Positions 1 through 9,697 are shown, counted from the stretch's first letter. The stretch: DNA of 64,000 nt from Alphaproteobacteria bacterium (GCA_021774615.1 JAJFIW010000004.1:62001-126000); one strand, 5' to 3'. Made by a program: numbers and translations. Notes: a model not told the origin generated them from the letters alone.

Positions 1-169
1 CACGCTCAAGCGCAGCAATACTGTCCACTGTCGCCACAAACTCGTGAGTACGTGGTTCAGAATTGGTGGATATTACTATAACCACCAGATAAAAAAGAAA
101 ACCCCAAAATGGCAGGAATTTCTTTAAAATGGTGTTTGCTGCGCCTTTTTCTGCAATAGCGAAATTCAT
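1..169 (-). CDS. Partial hypothetical protein, N-terminal membrane anchor
   Basis: The first 56 codons of a minus-strand gene that runs off the left edge. It opens with ATG at 167-169, preceded by an AAGGA ribosome site about 8 bases upstream. Residues 1-17 are short and polar (MNFAIAEKGAANTILKK). A single hydrophobic segment follows at about residues 18-35 (FLPFWGFLFYLVVIVIS), and then a polar region begins that looks soluble. This is consistent with a single-pass or exported inner-membrane protein. I cannot assign a family from this fragment. A small hairpin with arms CCTACC/GGTAGG sits at 202-217, just upstream of the start. Confidence 0.55.
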   Translation of the reverse strand, partial: MNFAIAEKGAANTILKKFLPFWGFLFYLVVIVISTNSEPRTHEFVATVDSIAALER

Positions 170-280
170 AGGAATAATCCTTAAAAAAATAAAACGGAAG
201 ACCTACCATAAGGTAGGCGATAATTTATATACAAAGCTGTTATGGTAATTATAAGTTCTAGTTTCAATACTTATTTAAAA

Positions 281-304
281 GAAAAACCCCTTATAATAAG
301 GGGC
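281..304 (-). terminator. Intrinsic terminator of the small membrane-protein gene
   Basis: Read on the minus strand, a GC-capped inverted repeat (CCCCTTA / TAAGGGG) is followed directly by a run of T (282-286 on the plus strand is A5). It lies 25 bases beyond the stop of the 330-614 gene. Confidence 0.8.
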
Positions 305-329
305 TCTCGCTTAATGCTAATTAGTTATT

Positions 330-614
330 TTATAGCCTACAAGTAATTCTGCCACCAGATAGCCACCATGGGATGTTTGATGCTTTAATTAAATCATCAA
401 TTTGAATATCTTCATATTGAGATTTAGTAGGAAAGCAGAACCTTGTTTCACCTGTTGCTAATTTTATTGTTATATTAAAATTATCACCAATTTCCTGTTT
501 ACTTTCTACTGCTACGAGAGCGGTAGTTTGGGTCATTGCTACAAAACCAAGAGTCATGATAATTGCTACAAGTGACATCATTAATAATGTAAATGCAAAT
601 TGTTTATTAGTCAT
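330..614 (-). CDS. Hypothetical small membrane-anchored protein (94 aa)
   Basis: Unrecognised. A 94-residue protein with one strong N-terminal hydrophobic segment at residues 8-28 (TLLMMSLVAIIMTLGFVAM) and a short soluble tail with two cysteines (in FCFP and ITCRL), which suggests a tail outside the cytoplasm or a disulfide. The ribosome site AGGAAT lies just before the ATG on the minus strand. It has its own terminator, so it is a monocistronic unit. The anchor-plus-small-domain plan resembles the array at 17.6-22.0 kb, but it lacks the array's C/N/F motif, so I do not count it as a member. Confidence 0.6.
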   Translation of the reverse strand: MTNKQFAFTLLMMSLVAIIMTLGFVAMTQTTALVAVESKQEIGDNFNITIKLATGETRFCFPTKSQYEDIQIDDLIKASNIPWWLSGGRITCRL

Positions 615-813
615 AATTATTCCTAAAGATAGTAGTGAAAAAATAAGTGCTTATTAAGCAAGATAGATAACTTGTGGATATGTTTTAGGAATTAAAGGTG
701 GGTATTTCAAGTGGTATAGTGATTTCTAATTTTATTTACTTCATCCTCTTTACATCTAGGTATGATGGCGGGTATTATACCCTACCTAACTAAAAAGAGA
801 TAAGAGCCTACTA

Positions 814-1014
814 ATGGACAACTACTACCACGACCGTCTTTATATGCCTCCACGCGCAAGAATAATCTTTAAACTAGCTGTTTATTTACTAGTGGTTAGC
901 TCTTTTGTGGGGATATCATCTCTAATGGACGAAGGTTCTTTTGCTAAAGGCTTAGAAGACGTAAAACACGTAGGACAAACTGTTGTATCGAAAGCCCCTT
1001 TAATATCTGAATAA
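814..1014 (+). CDS. Hypothetical 66-aa membrane protein
   Basis: Unrecognised small protein. The basic N-terminus (MPPRARIIFK) precedes one transmembrane stretch at about residues 18-36 (IIFKLAVYLLVVSSFVGIS), followed by a short amphipathic tail. It ends only 19 bases before the carboxylesterase, so the two are probably co-transcribed. The leader upstream is T/C-rich, like several other genes in this window. Confidence 0.55.
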   Translation: MDNYYHDRLYMPPRARIIFKLAVYLLVVSSFVGISSLMDEGSFAKGLEDVKHVGQTVVSKAPLISE

Positions 1015-1033
1015 TTAATAAGGTAAATTAATC

Positions 1034-1669
1034 ATGCTCCAAGGCCCAAGCAAACTACCAAATGGTGATGTAACCTCGGCAGTAGTTTTTTTACATGGTT
1101 ATGGCTCTAACGGGGAAGATTTACTTGGCTTAGCACCTATGCTTGAAGACAAATTACCAACTACTGCATTTTTTGCCCCAAATGCCCCGCAACCTACGGT
1201 AATGGGTGTTGGCTGGCAGTGGTTTTCCGACGCTGGTGGCACATTTATTGACCGTGCAGGGATTGACAACGCAACAAAACTACTCGAAGAATTTTTAGAA
1301 AAAGAAGTTTATACTCCCCATGGCCTAACCCCCAAACAAGTGGCTTTGGTTGGCTTTTCCATGGGAACGATGGCAGCTTTACATGCTGCCCCTCGGCTTA
1401 CGGGTGGCATAGCTTGTGTAGTTGGCTTTTCGGGGATGATGATGTTCGCCGATAGTTTAAAAGATATAGAATACAAACAAACCATGCCAGTTTTACTTGT
1501 CCACGGTATGGAAGACGACGTAGTGCCATATTTTGGTTCGCAACAAGCAACTAAAGACTTAGAAGCCAATGGTTATAACGTGCAGCTACAACTCCTTGAT
1601 GGTCTCGCCCACGGTATCGACGAGCGGGGTATAAGGCTAGCCGCAAGTTTTATCGAAGGTAATCTATAA
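1034..1669 (+). CDS. Phospholipase/carboxylesterase family alpha/beta hydrolase
   Basis: A 211-residue serine hydrolase of the phospholipase/carboxylesterase (acyl-protein thioesterase-like) family, which cleaves short-chain carboxylic or thioester bonds in the cytoplasm. The oxyanion region HGYGSNG is at residues 21-27. The nucleophile elbow GFSMG puts the catalytic serine at 109. The acid is in HGMEDDVVP (about 161-162) and the histidine is in LAHGI (193). The length is normal for the family and there is no signal peptide. It follows the 66-aa membrane protein with a 19-base gap. The natural substrate cannot be told from sequence. Confidence 0.88.
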   Translation: MLQGPSKLPNGDVTSAVVFLHGYGSNGEDLLGLAPMLEDKLPTTAFFAPNAPQPTVMGVGWQWFSDAGGTFIDRAGIDNATKLLEEFLEKEVYTPHGLTPKQVALVGFSMGTMAALHAAPRLTGGIACVVGFSGMMMFADSLKDIEYKQTMPVLLVHGMEDDVVPYFGSQQATKDLEANGYNVQLQLLDGLAHGIDERGIRLAASFIEGNL

Positions 1670-1785
1670 AATAGCTTAAAGCTTAGACATAAGGTTGCAT
1701 ATTGACTATTATTATAGTTATGTTAAATGTTCATTATCTTTATTCTTCTTTTTCTTTTTTAAAGGAATGCCTGACCTAATAAGTT

Positions 1786-2784
1786 ATGGCAGATCTAGAA
1801 ATGATAAAATCAAATATTAAATCTGTTATTGTTGGAACAGGGTCCTATTTACCAAGTAATTTAGTAACCAATGCCAATTTGGTTGAAAGAATGGATACTT
1901 CCGAAGGTTGGATATTAAGCCGTACGGGGGTTAGCCAGCGTCATATCGCTAACGATCAAGAAACTCCCGCTGTAATGGCAACTATGGCTGCTAATAAAGC
2001 ATTAGAAATGGCAGGGTTAACAGGAGATGATATTGACCTAGTAATAGTAGGTACTGTTTCTGGGGATTTGTCTTTTCCAAGTGTTGCATGTTTTGTTCAA
2101 AAAGAAATTGGCATGGTTAATAAAGGTTCTGCTTTTGACATACAAGCTGCATGTAGTGGTTTTATCTATGCGCTGCATTTAGCCGACACCCAAATAAAGT
2201 TAGGTATCGTTAAACGAGCCTTAATTATTGGAGCTGAAAAGATGTCTAGTTACATAGACTGGGAAGATCGTAGCACGGCTGTTCTTTTTGGGGATGGTGC
2301 TGGTGCGGTAATTATTGAGGCTTCTAGTAATACTAATTATGGTGTTATCGGTACTAAAACATGTGCTGATGGTAGCAAGGCAGGGTTTTTAAAAAGCACT
2401 GGCGGGCCATCATTAACAGGCACTATAGGTAATATCGCAATGGATGGCAAAGAGGTATTTCGCAATGCTGTCGAATATATGGCAAGCGTTACTGCTGATC
2501 TACTTAAAGAACATAGTGTGAAGGTTTCTGATGTGGATTGGCTTGTGCCACACCAAGCTAATTTACGTATTATTGAGGCAGTTGCCAAAAAAATGCAAAT
2601 ACCCAAAGACAAAGCTATTTTAACAGTGCAAGACCATGCAAATACTTCTGCGGCATCTATACCACTTGCTTTGGATATAGCAAACCGTAGGGGCTTATTT
2701 AAACAAGGTGACATACTAGCAATTTGTGCATTTGGTGCAGGGTTTACATGGGCGAGTGCATTAATCCGCTGGCAAACAACCTAA
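1786..2784 (+). CDS. fabH: 3-oxoacyl-ACP synthase III (KAS III)
   Basis: Condenses acetyl-CoA with malonyl-ACP to start fatty acid synthesis. The thiolase-fold catalytic triad is complete: Cys123 in AACSGF, His256 in VPHQAN and Asn286 in DHANTS. The CoA-site loop and the GDGAGAV glycine loop are present. The 332-residue length is typical. The ATG at 1786 was chosen because the reading frame upstream holds no better start, but the nearest purine-rich site (AAAGGA, 1761-1766) is rather far, so ATG at 1801 is a possible alternative. It stands alone, away from the usual plsX partner, and ends in a strong hairpin. A paralog of primary fabH acting on another acyl chain cannot be excluded. Confidence 0.88.
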   Translation: MADLEMIKSNIKSVIVGTGSYLPSNLVTNANLVERMDTSEGWILSRTGVSQRHIANDQETPAVMATMAANKALEMAGLTGDDIDLVIVGTVSGDLSFPSVACFVQKEIGMVNKGSAFDIQAACSGFIYALHLADTQIKLGIVKRALIIGAEKMSSYIDWEDRSTAVLFGDGAGAVIIEASSNTNYGVIGTKTCADGSKAGFLKSTGGPSLTGTIGNIAMDGKEVFRNAVEYMASVTADLLKEHSVKVSDVDWLVPHQANLRIIEAVAKKMQIPKDKAILTVQDHANTSAASIPLALDIANRRGLFKQGDILAICAFGAGFTWASALIRWQTT

Positions 2785-2790
2785 GCGATA

Positions 2791-2838
2791 AGCAGAAAAC
2801 CGCCATTCCTTGAACCCAGGGAATGGCGGTTTTCTGCT
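2791..2838 (+). terminator. Long-stem intrinsic terminator after fabH
   Basis: A perfect inverted repeat of about 19 bp (arms start AGCAGAAAACCG and end CGGTTTTCTGCT) with a roughly 10-base loop, immediately after the fabH stop. The T-rich tract is inside the 3' arm. Confidence 0.75.
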
Positions 2839-2968
2839 GTTTGTAAGATTAATCTTGAAAGTACGGTTATTACTATATATAAGTACCGTATAGTTTTGGC
2901 ATCTTGTTTAATTTTTCTTATTTACTCTTTAAAAAGGGGCTACTTTAGAAATAAAGTGGCGTAAAACT

Positions 2969-3634
2969 ATGCGTGATTTAAACCAAGTTATGGTTGTATC
3001 AGAGATTATCTATAGAATTAAGGAACTAGCGGCGAAGCAGATAAATGAGAAATTAGCATTTATGGTGTTTGGGTTGTTTGTGCTCGTAATTACTTCGGTT
3101 ATAGAGCAATGGTCAACAGGATTATCCTTTTACATGGGGCTAGCTTTATTTGTTATGGCTGTTATGGCCTTTGAGGAAATATCTTTTAAAGATATTGCCG
3201 ACCATCTTGCCCGTAAAGATGTGCAGAAGGGGCTAGTCATGTTTCTACTGGCTTACCCTGCCTTTGCAGCAGTATTTGTAATGCTAGTTGCGTTTGAATA
3301 TTGGTGGGTTATTCCTGTAGGGTTAATAGTCTGCATGGTTATATCTATAATTGTTACATCAGTTGTAGATAGAGGTCCCATATGGGACCTCGCAAATAAT
3401 TGGGGATTTACTGTATTTATGAGTTCTATCATATCGGTAATCTCTGTGGCAGCAACTTTCTCAGCTATTGTCTTATTTGATGATGGTGGGTTCGAAAACA
3501 AAGTCGTTATTTTAGGTACGATTGTTTGGGGTATTATTACCGTGTCTCTTGTATTCCTAGCAATATGGTCTATAGCTAAGTTGGCTAGTGATATATCCAA
3601 ATGTATCGATAATAATTACCGATTTGATAGTTAA
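2969..3634 (+). CDS. Hypothetical polytopic membrane protein (221 aa)
   Basis: Unrecognised integral membrane protein. After an amphipathic N-terminus of about 30 residues, hydrophobic segments lie near residues 30-45, 52-68, 89-108, 112-130, 147-168 and 177-202, giving about six passes. Short charged loops include EEISFKDIADHLARKD after the second. It has no cofactor or transport motif I can name. It is flanked by strong hairpin terminators on both sides, so it is a monocistronic unit convergent with ftsK. Confidence 0.6.
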   Translation: MRDLNQVMVVSEIIYRIKELAAKQINEKLAFMVFGLFVLVITSVIEQWSTGLSFYMGLALFVMAVMAFEEISFKDIADHLARKDVQKGLVMFLLAYPAFAAVFVMLVAFEYWWVIPVGLIVCMVISIIVTSVVDRGPIWDLANNWGFTVFMSSIISVISVAATFSAIVLFDDGGFENKVVILGTIVWGIITVSLVFLAIWSIAKLASDISKCIDNNYRFDS

Positions 3635-3649
3635 TTAATCCGCACAAAA

Positions 3650-3686
3650 AGCCGCCGTCCCCTATATTATTTAGGGAACGGCGGCT
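3650..3686. terminator. Bidirectional terminator between convergent genes
   Basis: An inverted repeat with GC-rich arms (AGCCGCCGT and ACGGCGGCT, extended by CCCTA/TAGGG) lies between the 221-aa membrane protein (plus) and ftsK (minus). A-rich sequence on the left and T-rich on the right allow use on both strands. Confidence 0.7.
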
Positions 3687-3707
3687 CTGCTGTTTTCTGG
3701 TTGTTTA

Positions 3708-6005
3708 TTATGGAGTTTGCCTGATGATAATCTCACGCTTGCCGACGTGGTTTGGGGGGCCGACTATGCCGTCTACTTCCATTTGCTCTATAATCCGTGC
3801 GGCACGGTTATAGCCAATTTGCAAATGGCGTTGGATAAAACTGGTAGATGCTTTTTGCTCGCGGGCTACAAGCTCGATAGCGTTGGAGTATAATGGGTCA
3901 GAGTCAGAGTTATCACCCGATAAGTTACTGCCGCCACCATTGCCATCTTCTTTAGTAATGCTAGCAATATACGATGGCTGCCCTTGGGTTTTGGTGTGTT
4001 CTGCCACGTGGATGCACTCGTCTTCGCTAACAAAGGCACCATGTAAGCGCTGTAAGTTGCCCGAGCCATTTGCCATATACAGCATGTCGCCTTTACCAAG
4101 GAGTTGTTCTGCGCCCATTTGGTCGAGCACTGTGCGCGAGTCTATTCGGGAAGTAACATTAAACGAGAACCTAGTTGGGATATTAGCTTTAATAAGCCCT
4201 GTTACAACGTCTACACTGGGGCGTTGGGTTGCTACAAGTAGGTGTAGGCCTGCGGCACGTGCCATTTGCGCTAAGCGTGCTATAGAAACCTCTACCTCTT
4301 TTCCTGCTACCATCATCAAATCGGCAAGCTCGTCAATCACTACTACAATATAGGGGAATGCTTCGGTAGCAAGGGGCTGTTGCTCCATAATTGGTTGCCC
4401 TGTTGAGGGGTCAAAGCCTGTTTGTACGGGTCTGGTTGGTACTTCGCCTTTGGCGGCTAGTTCGGCAAATTTACTATTAAAGCTTTGGATGTTTTTAACG
4501 CCCATCTCGCTCATCACTTTGTAGCGGCGTTCCATTTCTTTAACTGCCCATTTAAGTGCGGTTGCTGCTTTGTTAGGGTCGGTTACAACTGGGGTAAGTA
4601 GATGGGGAATGTCGTTATAAATGCTTAGTTCTAGCATTTTAGGGTCAATCATTACAAAGCGTAGTTGCTCGGGCGAAAGGCGATAAATAAGGCTTAAAAT
4701 AAAAGCATTCATCGCTACAGATTTACCAGAACCTGTAGTACCAGCAATTAAGCAATGGGGCATTTTAGAAATATCGGTATAAACAGGGTGGCCGCTGGTA
4801 TCTACCCCTAGTGCTACTGTAAGTTTGCCGGGGTGGGTTTCGAATGCTTCGGTTGCAAGTAGCTCGCGCAGTGTAACTGTGCGTCGCTCAGCATTTGGCA
4901 TTTCGATACCAATAACATTTTTACCGGGGATAGCTGCAACCCGAATTGAAACCGCTGCCATAGAGCGGGCTAAGTCGCCAGCTAGCCCAACTACTTGTGC
5001 AGTTTTTACGCCTGCTGCTGGTTCAAACTCGTAAATAGTAATAACTGGCCCAGGGCAAATTTTAGTAACCTGACCAATAACATTAAAGTTAGCTAGGTTT
5101 GCCTCTATGAGGCGTGCATTCTGGGTGAGAGAAGACTCGCTCTCGGGTTTAATAGCATTCTCGTTTTTGTCGAGCAGGTGCAATTGCGGTAGTTGGTAGC
5201 TGTCGTTTAAATTAAGGGGTAGGTCTGTTTGTCGCTCTTCCTCTTCACGGCTAGCTGGGGTTATATCGGGGGTGCTACGCTCTACTTTTGGTAATAATTT
5301 GCGCCGCGGAGGAATGGGGATAGATAAACCAAACTCCATTTGTTGTTCACGCTCGTGGATGCTTTTAGCAATCCGCCGGCAAAGCCGCGCAAACTCGGTA
5401 GCATATACATTAATAAGCTTCGAAAAGCGGTACAAATCATGTACAGATAAATTAGTTAGCCATAGTAAACTTAGTAAAGTTAGCAATGAGGGCAAGAAAA
5501 ACGCACCAAATGCACCAAGCCAGTGCATCATCACATTACCAATTAATACGCCAACAAGGCCACCGTTGCCTGTTCCCATACCTTGGGGCCAGCTTTCTAT
5601 TGGTTGCGCCAGGTGGAATAGTGCCGCAAGCGATAGCATAATAATAGGGATAGTTGGTATCCGTAATGAAAGATGGGTAACAGGGCGATGTGCCACAAGG
5701 TTTATTGCCCAAAAAGTAAGTACAATTGGTAAAATGTAAGATGCTGCTCCAAAAAACGTAAGCATACTGTCGGCCATGTATGCGCCTATAATCCCGCCAC
5801 TATTATTAATAGTAATATAAGCAATAGCACGATTAAACGAAGGGTCTTGCAACGAGAAAGTAGACAATGAAATAAAGATAAATAGGCTAATAAAACCCAA
5901 AAATAACCCCGAGCTTTCGTAGATACGAGCTAATACAATATCTTTCAACGCCTCTTTAGGGGGGGTGCGTTTAGTTTTTTTGCGGTGTTGCTTATTTTTA
6001 GACAT
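3708..6005 (-). CDS. ftsK: DNA translocase FtsK/SpoIIIE family
   Basis: A septum-anchored DNA pump that clears and aligns chromosome termini at division. The N-terminal membrane domain has about four passes (residues 34-52, 78-104, 117-132 and 150-185). A charged linker (205-300) leads to the motor, with Walker A GTTGSGKS at about 422-429 and Walker B in VVVIDELADLM. The C-terminal gamma domain (winged helix, from about 700) ends GPPNHVGKREIII and would read KOPS-type polarity sequences. The linker is short, giving 765 residues, as in many alphaproteobacteria. The gene is divergent from typA. No strong ribosome site is visible before the ATG. Confidence 0.95.
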   Translation of the reverse strand: MSKNKQHRKKTKRTPPKEALKDIVLARIYESSGLFLGFISLFIFISLSTFSLQDPSFNRAIAYITINNSGGIIGAYMADSMLTFFGAASYILPIVLTFWAINLVAHRPVTHLSLRIPTIPIIMLSLAALFHLAQPIESWPQGMGTGNGGLVGVLIGNVMMHWLGAFGAFFLPSLLTLLSLLWLTNLSVHDLYRFSKLINVYATEFARLCRRIAKSIHEREQQMEFGLSIPIPPRRKLLPKVERSTPDITPASREEEERQTDLPLNLNDSYQLPQLHLLDKNENAIKPESESSLTQNARLIEANLANFNVIGQVTKICPGPVITIYEFEPAAGVKTAQVVGLAGDLARSMAAVSIRVAAIPGKNVIGIEMPNAERRTVTLRELLATEAFETHPGKLTVALGVDTSGHPVYTDISKMPHCLIAGTTGSGKSVAMNAFILSLIYRLSPEQLRFVMIDPKMLELSIYNDIPHLLTPVVTDPNKAATALKWAVKEMERRYKVMSEMGVKNIQSFNSKFAELAAKGEVPTRPVQTGFDPSTGQPIMEQQPLATEAFPYIVVVIDELADLMMVAGKEVEVSIARLAQMARAAGLHLLVATQRPSVDVVTGLIKANIPTRFSFNVTSRIDSRTVLDQMGAEQLLGKGDMLYMANGSGNLQRLHGAFVSEDECIHVAEHTKTQGQPSYIASITKEDGNGGGSNLSGDNSDSDPLYSNAIELVAREQKASTSFIQRHLQIGYNRAARIIEQMEVDGIVGPPNHVGKREIIIRQTP

Positions 6006-6221
6006 GGAAGAGGTATTCTGCTTTCTGTTATGATTTATTAATTAACTTTAGCATGTAGGTCGATAACTGCTAAATATTAGAAGGTCTTTATACAGGCTTT
6101 TTATAATAATGTATGACAAAATTATCGCAATGACATGTTTATACTGGATTTTTTGTTAAGAGACGTGTAAACAAAGCGCTTGATACCAATCAATTTTTAT
6201 ATTTTAGTGAAAGATTTTTTT

Positions 6222-8063
6222 ATGTGCGCAGCCCAAATTAAGCCAGAGAATATCCGCAATATTGCGATTATTGCTCACGTTGACCACGGTAAAACAACAC
6301 TTGTTGATGCTTTGTTGCATCAATCTGGTTCTTTTGCAAGTCATCAAAAAGTAGATGAACGCATTATGGATAGTGGCGATATTGAAAAAGAGCGCGGCAT
6401 TACTATTTTAGCTAAAAATACTTCTATCGAGTATAAACAGCACCGTATCAACATTGTAGACACTCCAGGTCACGCCGATTTCGGTAGTGAGGTAGAGCGT
6501 GTTCTAGGTATGGTAGATGGTGCCGTTTTATTGGTAGATGCTGCCGAAGGGCCAATGCCACAAACTAAATTTGTATTAGGTAAAGCTTTGCGCTTAGGGC
6601 TAAAACCAATTGTGGTTATTAACAAGATTGACCGTGGCGACGCCCGCCCTGAAGAAGTTGTAAACGAAGTTTTTGACCTGTTCGATAGTTTAGGTGCTAC
6701 CGAAGATCAGCTGGATTTCCCAGTTTTATACGCTGTTGGTCGTGATGGTTGGGTAAGTGAAAAAGCAGATGTTAAAGGCGACGATTGTAAGCCATTGATG
6801 GATTTGGTACTTACACATGTGCCAGCACCAGTGTCTGACGCTAAAGCTCCTTTCTCGATGCTTGCGACTCTGATGGAAAAAGACGAGTACGTCGGCCGCA
6901 TGATTACAGGACGTATCTACACAGGTACTGTTAAAGTTGGGCAAACCATTAAGGTTCTAGACCGCGATGGCAAACTTGTTGAAAATACTAAAATCAGTAA
7001 AATTGTGGCATTCCGTGGTGTTTCTCGTACTGCAATTGACGAAGCTGTTGCAGGTGACATTGTATCTATTGCTGGAGCAAGCGACGTTTTTGTTTCGCAC
7101 ACTGTGTGCGACCCTTCAGTGCAAACTGCACTAGAAGCACTAGCAATTGACCCACCAACCTTGGCAATGTCATTTGGTATTAATAATTCACCTTTAGTTG
7201 GTAAAGATGGTAGCAAACTTACCAGCCGTGAGATTGGTGACCGCCTCGAGAAAGAAGCTGAAATTAACGTAGGTTTACGAGTTGAAGAAGGTTCTACACC
7301 TGAGACATTCCGTGTGATGGGTCGTGGTGAATTGCAATTGGCAGTTTTGATCGAAACCATGCGCCGTGAAGGTTTCGAATTATCGGTTGGCCGTCCTGAG
7401 GTTATTATCCGTGAAGAAGCTGACGGTACACGCTCTGAGCCATACGAAGAAGTAGTTATTGATGTTGATGACGACTACGCTGGCGTAGTTATGGAAAAAA
7501 TGGGCTTACGCCGCGCTGAGATGACCGACATGGTAGCAGACCACCATGGTAAGCAGCGTCTTATCTTTGAAGCACCAAGCCGTGGGATGATTGGCTACCG
7601 TAGTGAATTTTTGATGGACACACGTGGTACAGGAGTACTTACTAGAATTTTCAAACATTATGGTGCTGTTCGTAGCCAGCCAGTTGGCCGCCGTCAAGGT
7701 GTGCTTGTTTCAATGGAAAATGGTAAATCAACAGCATTTGCTTTATGGAACTTGGAAGAGCGCGGTATTATTTTCATTAACCCTGGTCAGGAAGTTTATG
7801 ACGGGATGATTATTGGCGAAAGTGCCCGTAATGAAGATATGGAAGTGAACCCTGTTAAAGGTAAAAAACTAAGTAATGTTCGTGCTTCTGGTAAGGATGA
7901 TGCTATTTCTTTGACCCCACCACGGGAAATTACCCTTGAAACAGCTCTAACTTATATTGAAGATGACGAACTGGTGGAAATTACCCCAGAACATATCCGT
8001 CTTCGTAAAAAAGGGCTTGATAGCCATACCCGTAAACGGTTAAAAAGAGCAATTGCATCATAA
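6222..8063 (+). CDS. typA: Ribosome-associated GTPase TypA/BipA
   Basis: A translational GTPase of the elongation-factor family that binds 70S ribosomes and supports assembly and stress growth. The G1 motif AHVDHGKTT, G3 DTPGHADFG and G4 NKID are intact, followed by EF-G-like domains II, III and V and the BipA-specific C-terminal domain. I start it at the ATG at 6222 (MCAAQIKPENIRNIAII), which gives 613 residues and matches the family N-terminus. An in-frame TTG at 6180 would add 14 residues that do not look like BipA. It is divergent from ftsK across a roughly 215-base gap. Confidence 0.95.
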   Translation: MCAAQIKPENIRNIAIIAHVDHGKTTLVDALLHQSGSFASHQKVDERIMDSGDIEKERGITILAKNTSIEYKQHRINIVDTPGHADFGSEVERVLGMVDGAVLLVDAAEGPMPQTKFVLGKALRLGLKPIVVINKIDRGDARPEEVVNEVFDLFDSLGATEDQLDFPVLYAVGRDGWVSEKADVKGDDCKPLMDLVLTHVPAPVSDAKAPFSMLATLMEKDEYVGRMITGRIYTGTVKVGQTIKVLDRDGKLVENTKISKIVAFRGVSRTAIDEAVAGDIVSIAGASDVFVSHTVCDPSVQTALEALAIDPPTLAMSFGINNSPLVGKDGSKLTSREIGDRLEKEAEINVGLRVEEGSTPETFRVMGRGELQLAVLIETMRREGFELSVGRPEVIIREEADGTRSEPYEEVVIDVDDDYAGVVMEKMGLRRAEMTDMVADHHGKQRLIFEAPSRGMIGYRSEFLMDTRGTGVLTRIFKHYGAVRSQPVGRRQGVLVSMENGKSTAFALWNLEERGIIFINPGQEVYDGMIIGESARNEDMEVNPVKGKKLSNVRASGKDDAISLTPPREITLETALTYIEDDELVEITPEHIRLRKKGLDSHTRKRLKRAIAS

Positions 8064-8136
8064 ATTTTTAATCTTGACGATTTGTAAAAATAACTTTAAT
8101 TAATTACCCGTAAAAAAATAGAAGGTAGACTTTATC

Positions 8137-9486
8137 GTGGCAACTGGAATGACAGCAATAAACCATATAGCAGATATAACCCCAGAACAAATGTGGACAG
8201 CAGGTGCTATTTTCCTAGCAACTTACGGCCTTATTTTAACTGAACGAGTTAATCGTGCAATTATCGCACTGCTTGGCTCAGGGTTGATGATTTTACTTGG
8301 TATCGTAACCCAAGAACAAGCCTTTGCCAGTATCGACGGCAACACCATCGGGCTTTTATTAGGGATGATGATTATTGTTGCAGTTATGAAAGAGTCTGGC
8401 GTATTCCAGTATGTAGCGATTAAGTCGGCTAAAGTTGTTGACGCTAGCCCCTTGGGAACACTAGTTGTTTTAGCTTTTGTAACGGCTATTTTCTCGGCAT
8501 TGCTCGATAACGTTACAACTGTATTGCTAACTACTCCTGTTATTTTACAAATTACAAGAGAACTTAGAGTCCAGCCTTACCCTTACTTATTTACAAGTAT
8601 TTTAGCGTCAAACATTGGTGGTTCTGCCACTTTGATTGGTGACCCTCCAAACATTATGATTGGCTCTGCCGCTGACCTTAGCTTTATGCAATTTGTTAAT
8701 AATGTAGGCCCAGTTAGTGTGGTTGTAATGTTCTTAACTATTATCCCTATTGTATGGTTTTGGCGTAAAGACCTTGTTACAAACCAAGAAAACCGCGCTC
8801 GCATCATGAAGATAGACGAGAAAAAGTGTATTACAGACGTGGAGCTATTAATTAAATCTCTATTTTCTGTTGTATTAGTTCTTGTTGGCTTCACAGTTGG
8901 GCATGGCCATGGTATTGCGCCAGCTACTGTTGCTCTAACTGGTGCAGGGATATTGCTATTACTTGATAATATCCACCATCACTCGGAAAAACAGCACGAG
9001 AAAATACATCGTGCAATTGCCGAGTCAGAGTGGGTAACCTTATTTTTCTTCGCAGGGCTATTTATTATCGTCCATGCGGTTGAGTATGTAGGTATTATCG
9101 ACCATATGGCTAGATATATGCTTGACTTAACAGGTGGCGACAAAAACTACACTATGGTTGCTATTCTTTGGAGCTCAGCAATTCTGTCGGCATTGATAGA
9201 TAACATCCCGTTTGTAGCAACCATGATTCCGATGATTCAGTCTATGGAAAGCACCTTTGGTAGTGGTGTTGCGCTTGAACCTTTGTGGTGGTCATTATCT
9301 TTGGGCGCATGCTTAGGTGGTAATGGCTCATTGATTGGTGCTAGCGCTAACCTTGTGGTTGCAGGATTGGCTGAGAAAGACGGCCATGGTATTAGCTTTG
9401 TTAAGTTTATGATTATGGCTTTCCCACTAATGATTATGAGTATTATAATTTCTCATATCTATATTTGGTGGCGCTTTATGGAATAG
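8137..9486 (+). CDS. ArsB/NhaD-superfamily ion transporter
   Basis: A polytopic permease of the ion-transporter (ArsB/NhaD, citrate-transporter-like) superfamily, with about 11-12 hydrophobic segments over 449 residues. The two inverted halves carry the family's signature elements: ALLDNVTTVLLTTP then NIGGSATLIGDPPN in the first half, and ALIDNIPFVATMIP then CLGGNGSLIGASAN in the second. A Na+/H+ antiporter of NhaD type is the likeliest role, but arsenite or dicarboxylate transport cannot be excluded. The start is GTG with AGAAGG upstream. It follows typA after 73 bases and ends in a clear terminator. Confidence 0.82.
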   Translation: MATGMTAINHIADITPEQMWTAGAIFLATYGLILTERVNRAIIALLGSGLMILLGIVTQEQAFASIDGNTIGLLLGMMIIVAVMKESGVFQYVAIKSAKVVDASPLGTLVVLAFVTAIFSALLDNVTTVLLTTPVILQITRELRVQPYPYLFTSILASNIGGSATLIGDPPNIMIGSAADLSFMQFVNNVGPVSVVVMFLTIIPIVWFWRKDLVTNQENRARIMKIDEKKCITDVELLIKSLFSVVLVLVGFTVGHGHGIAPATVALTGAGILLLLDNIHHHSEKQHEKIHRAIAESEWVTLFFFAGLFIIVHAVEYVGIIDHMARYMLDLTGGDKNYTMVAILWSSAILSALIDNIPFVATMIPMIQSMESTFGSGVALEPLWWSLSLGACLGGNGSLIGASANLVVAGLAEKDGHGISFVKFMIMAFPLMIMSIIISHIYIWWRFME

Positions 9487-9502
9487 AATTAATAACCACT
9501 TT

Positions 9503-9536
9503 AAAAAGGCACAGCTTATTAGTTGTGCCTTTTTTT
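9503..9536 (+). terminator. Intrinsic terminator after the transporter
   Basis: The arms AAAGGCACA and TGTGCCTTT are followed by a run of T, 17 bases after the transporter stop. Confidence 0.85.
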
Positions 9537-9545
9537 ATAATAATA

Positions 9546-9571
9546 TCAATTTCAGATTGAACCTGAATTGA
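9546..9571. repeat. Single hairpin resembling stem 1 of the family-1 repeat
   Basis: The inverted repeat TCAATT(T)CAG / CTGAATTGA is followed by CTATA. It resembles the first stem of the four-hairpin element at 32.6 kb and its CTATA border. It may be a decayed fragment; the evidence is weak. Confidence 0.3.
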
Positions 9572-9697
9572 CTATATAAAGCTGACAGTTCTAATTTTTA
9601 TACCTATATATTGTCAGTTTTCTGACTCTGTCTACTTGAATATTGGCAAAACAAATACCACATAATCTTTAGTATTGAATAAAAGGAATAAGAAAAG

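Noticed and set aside
330-614. Ninth member of the membrane-anchored array family
   Set aside because: It has an anchor and a small domain, but lacks the C/N-x-x-F motif and the terminal strand.
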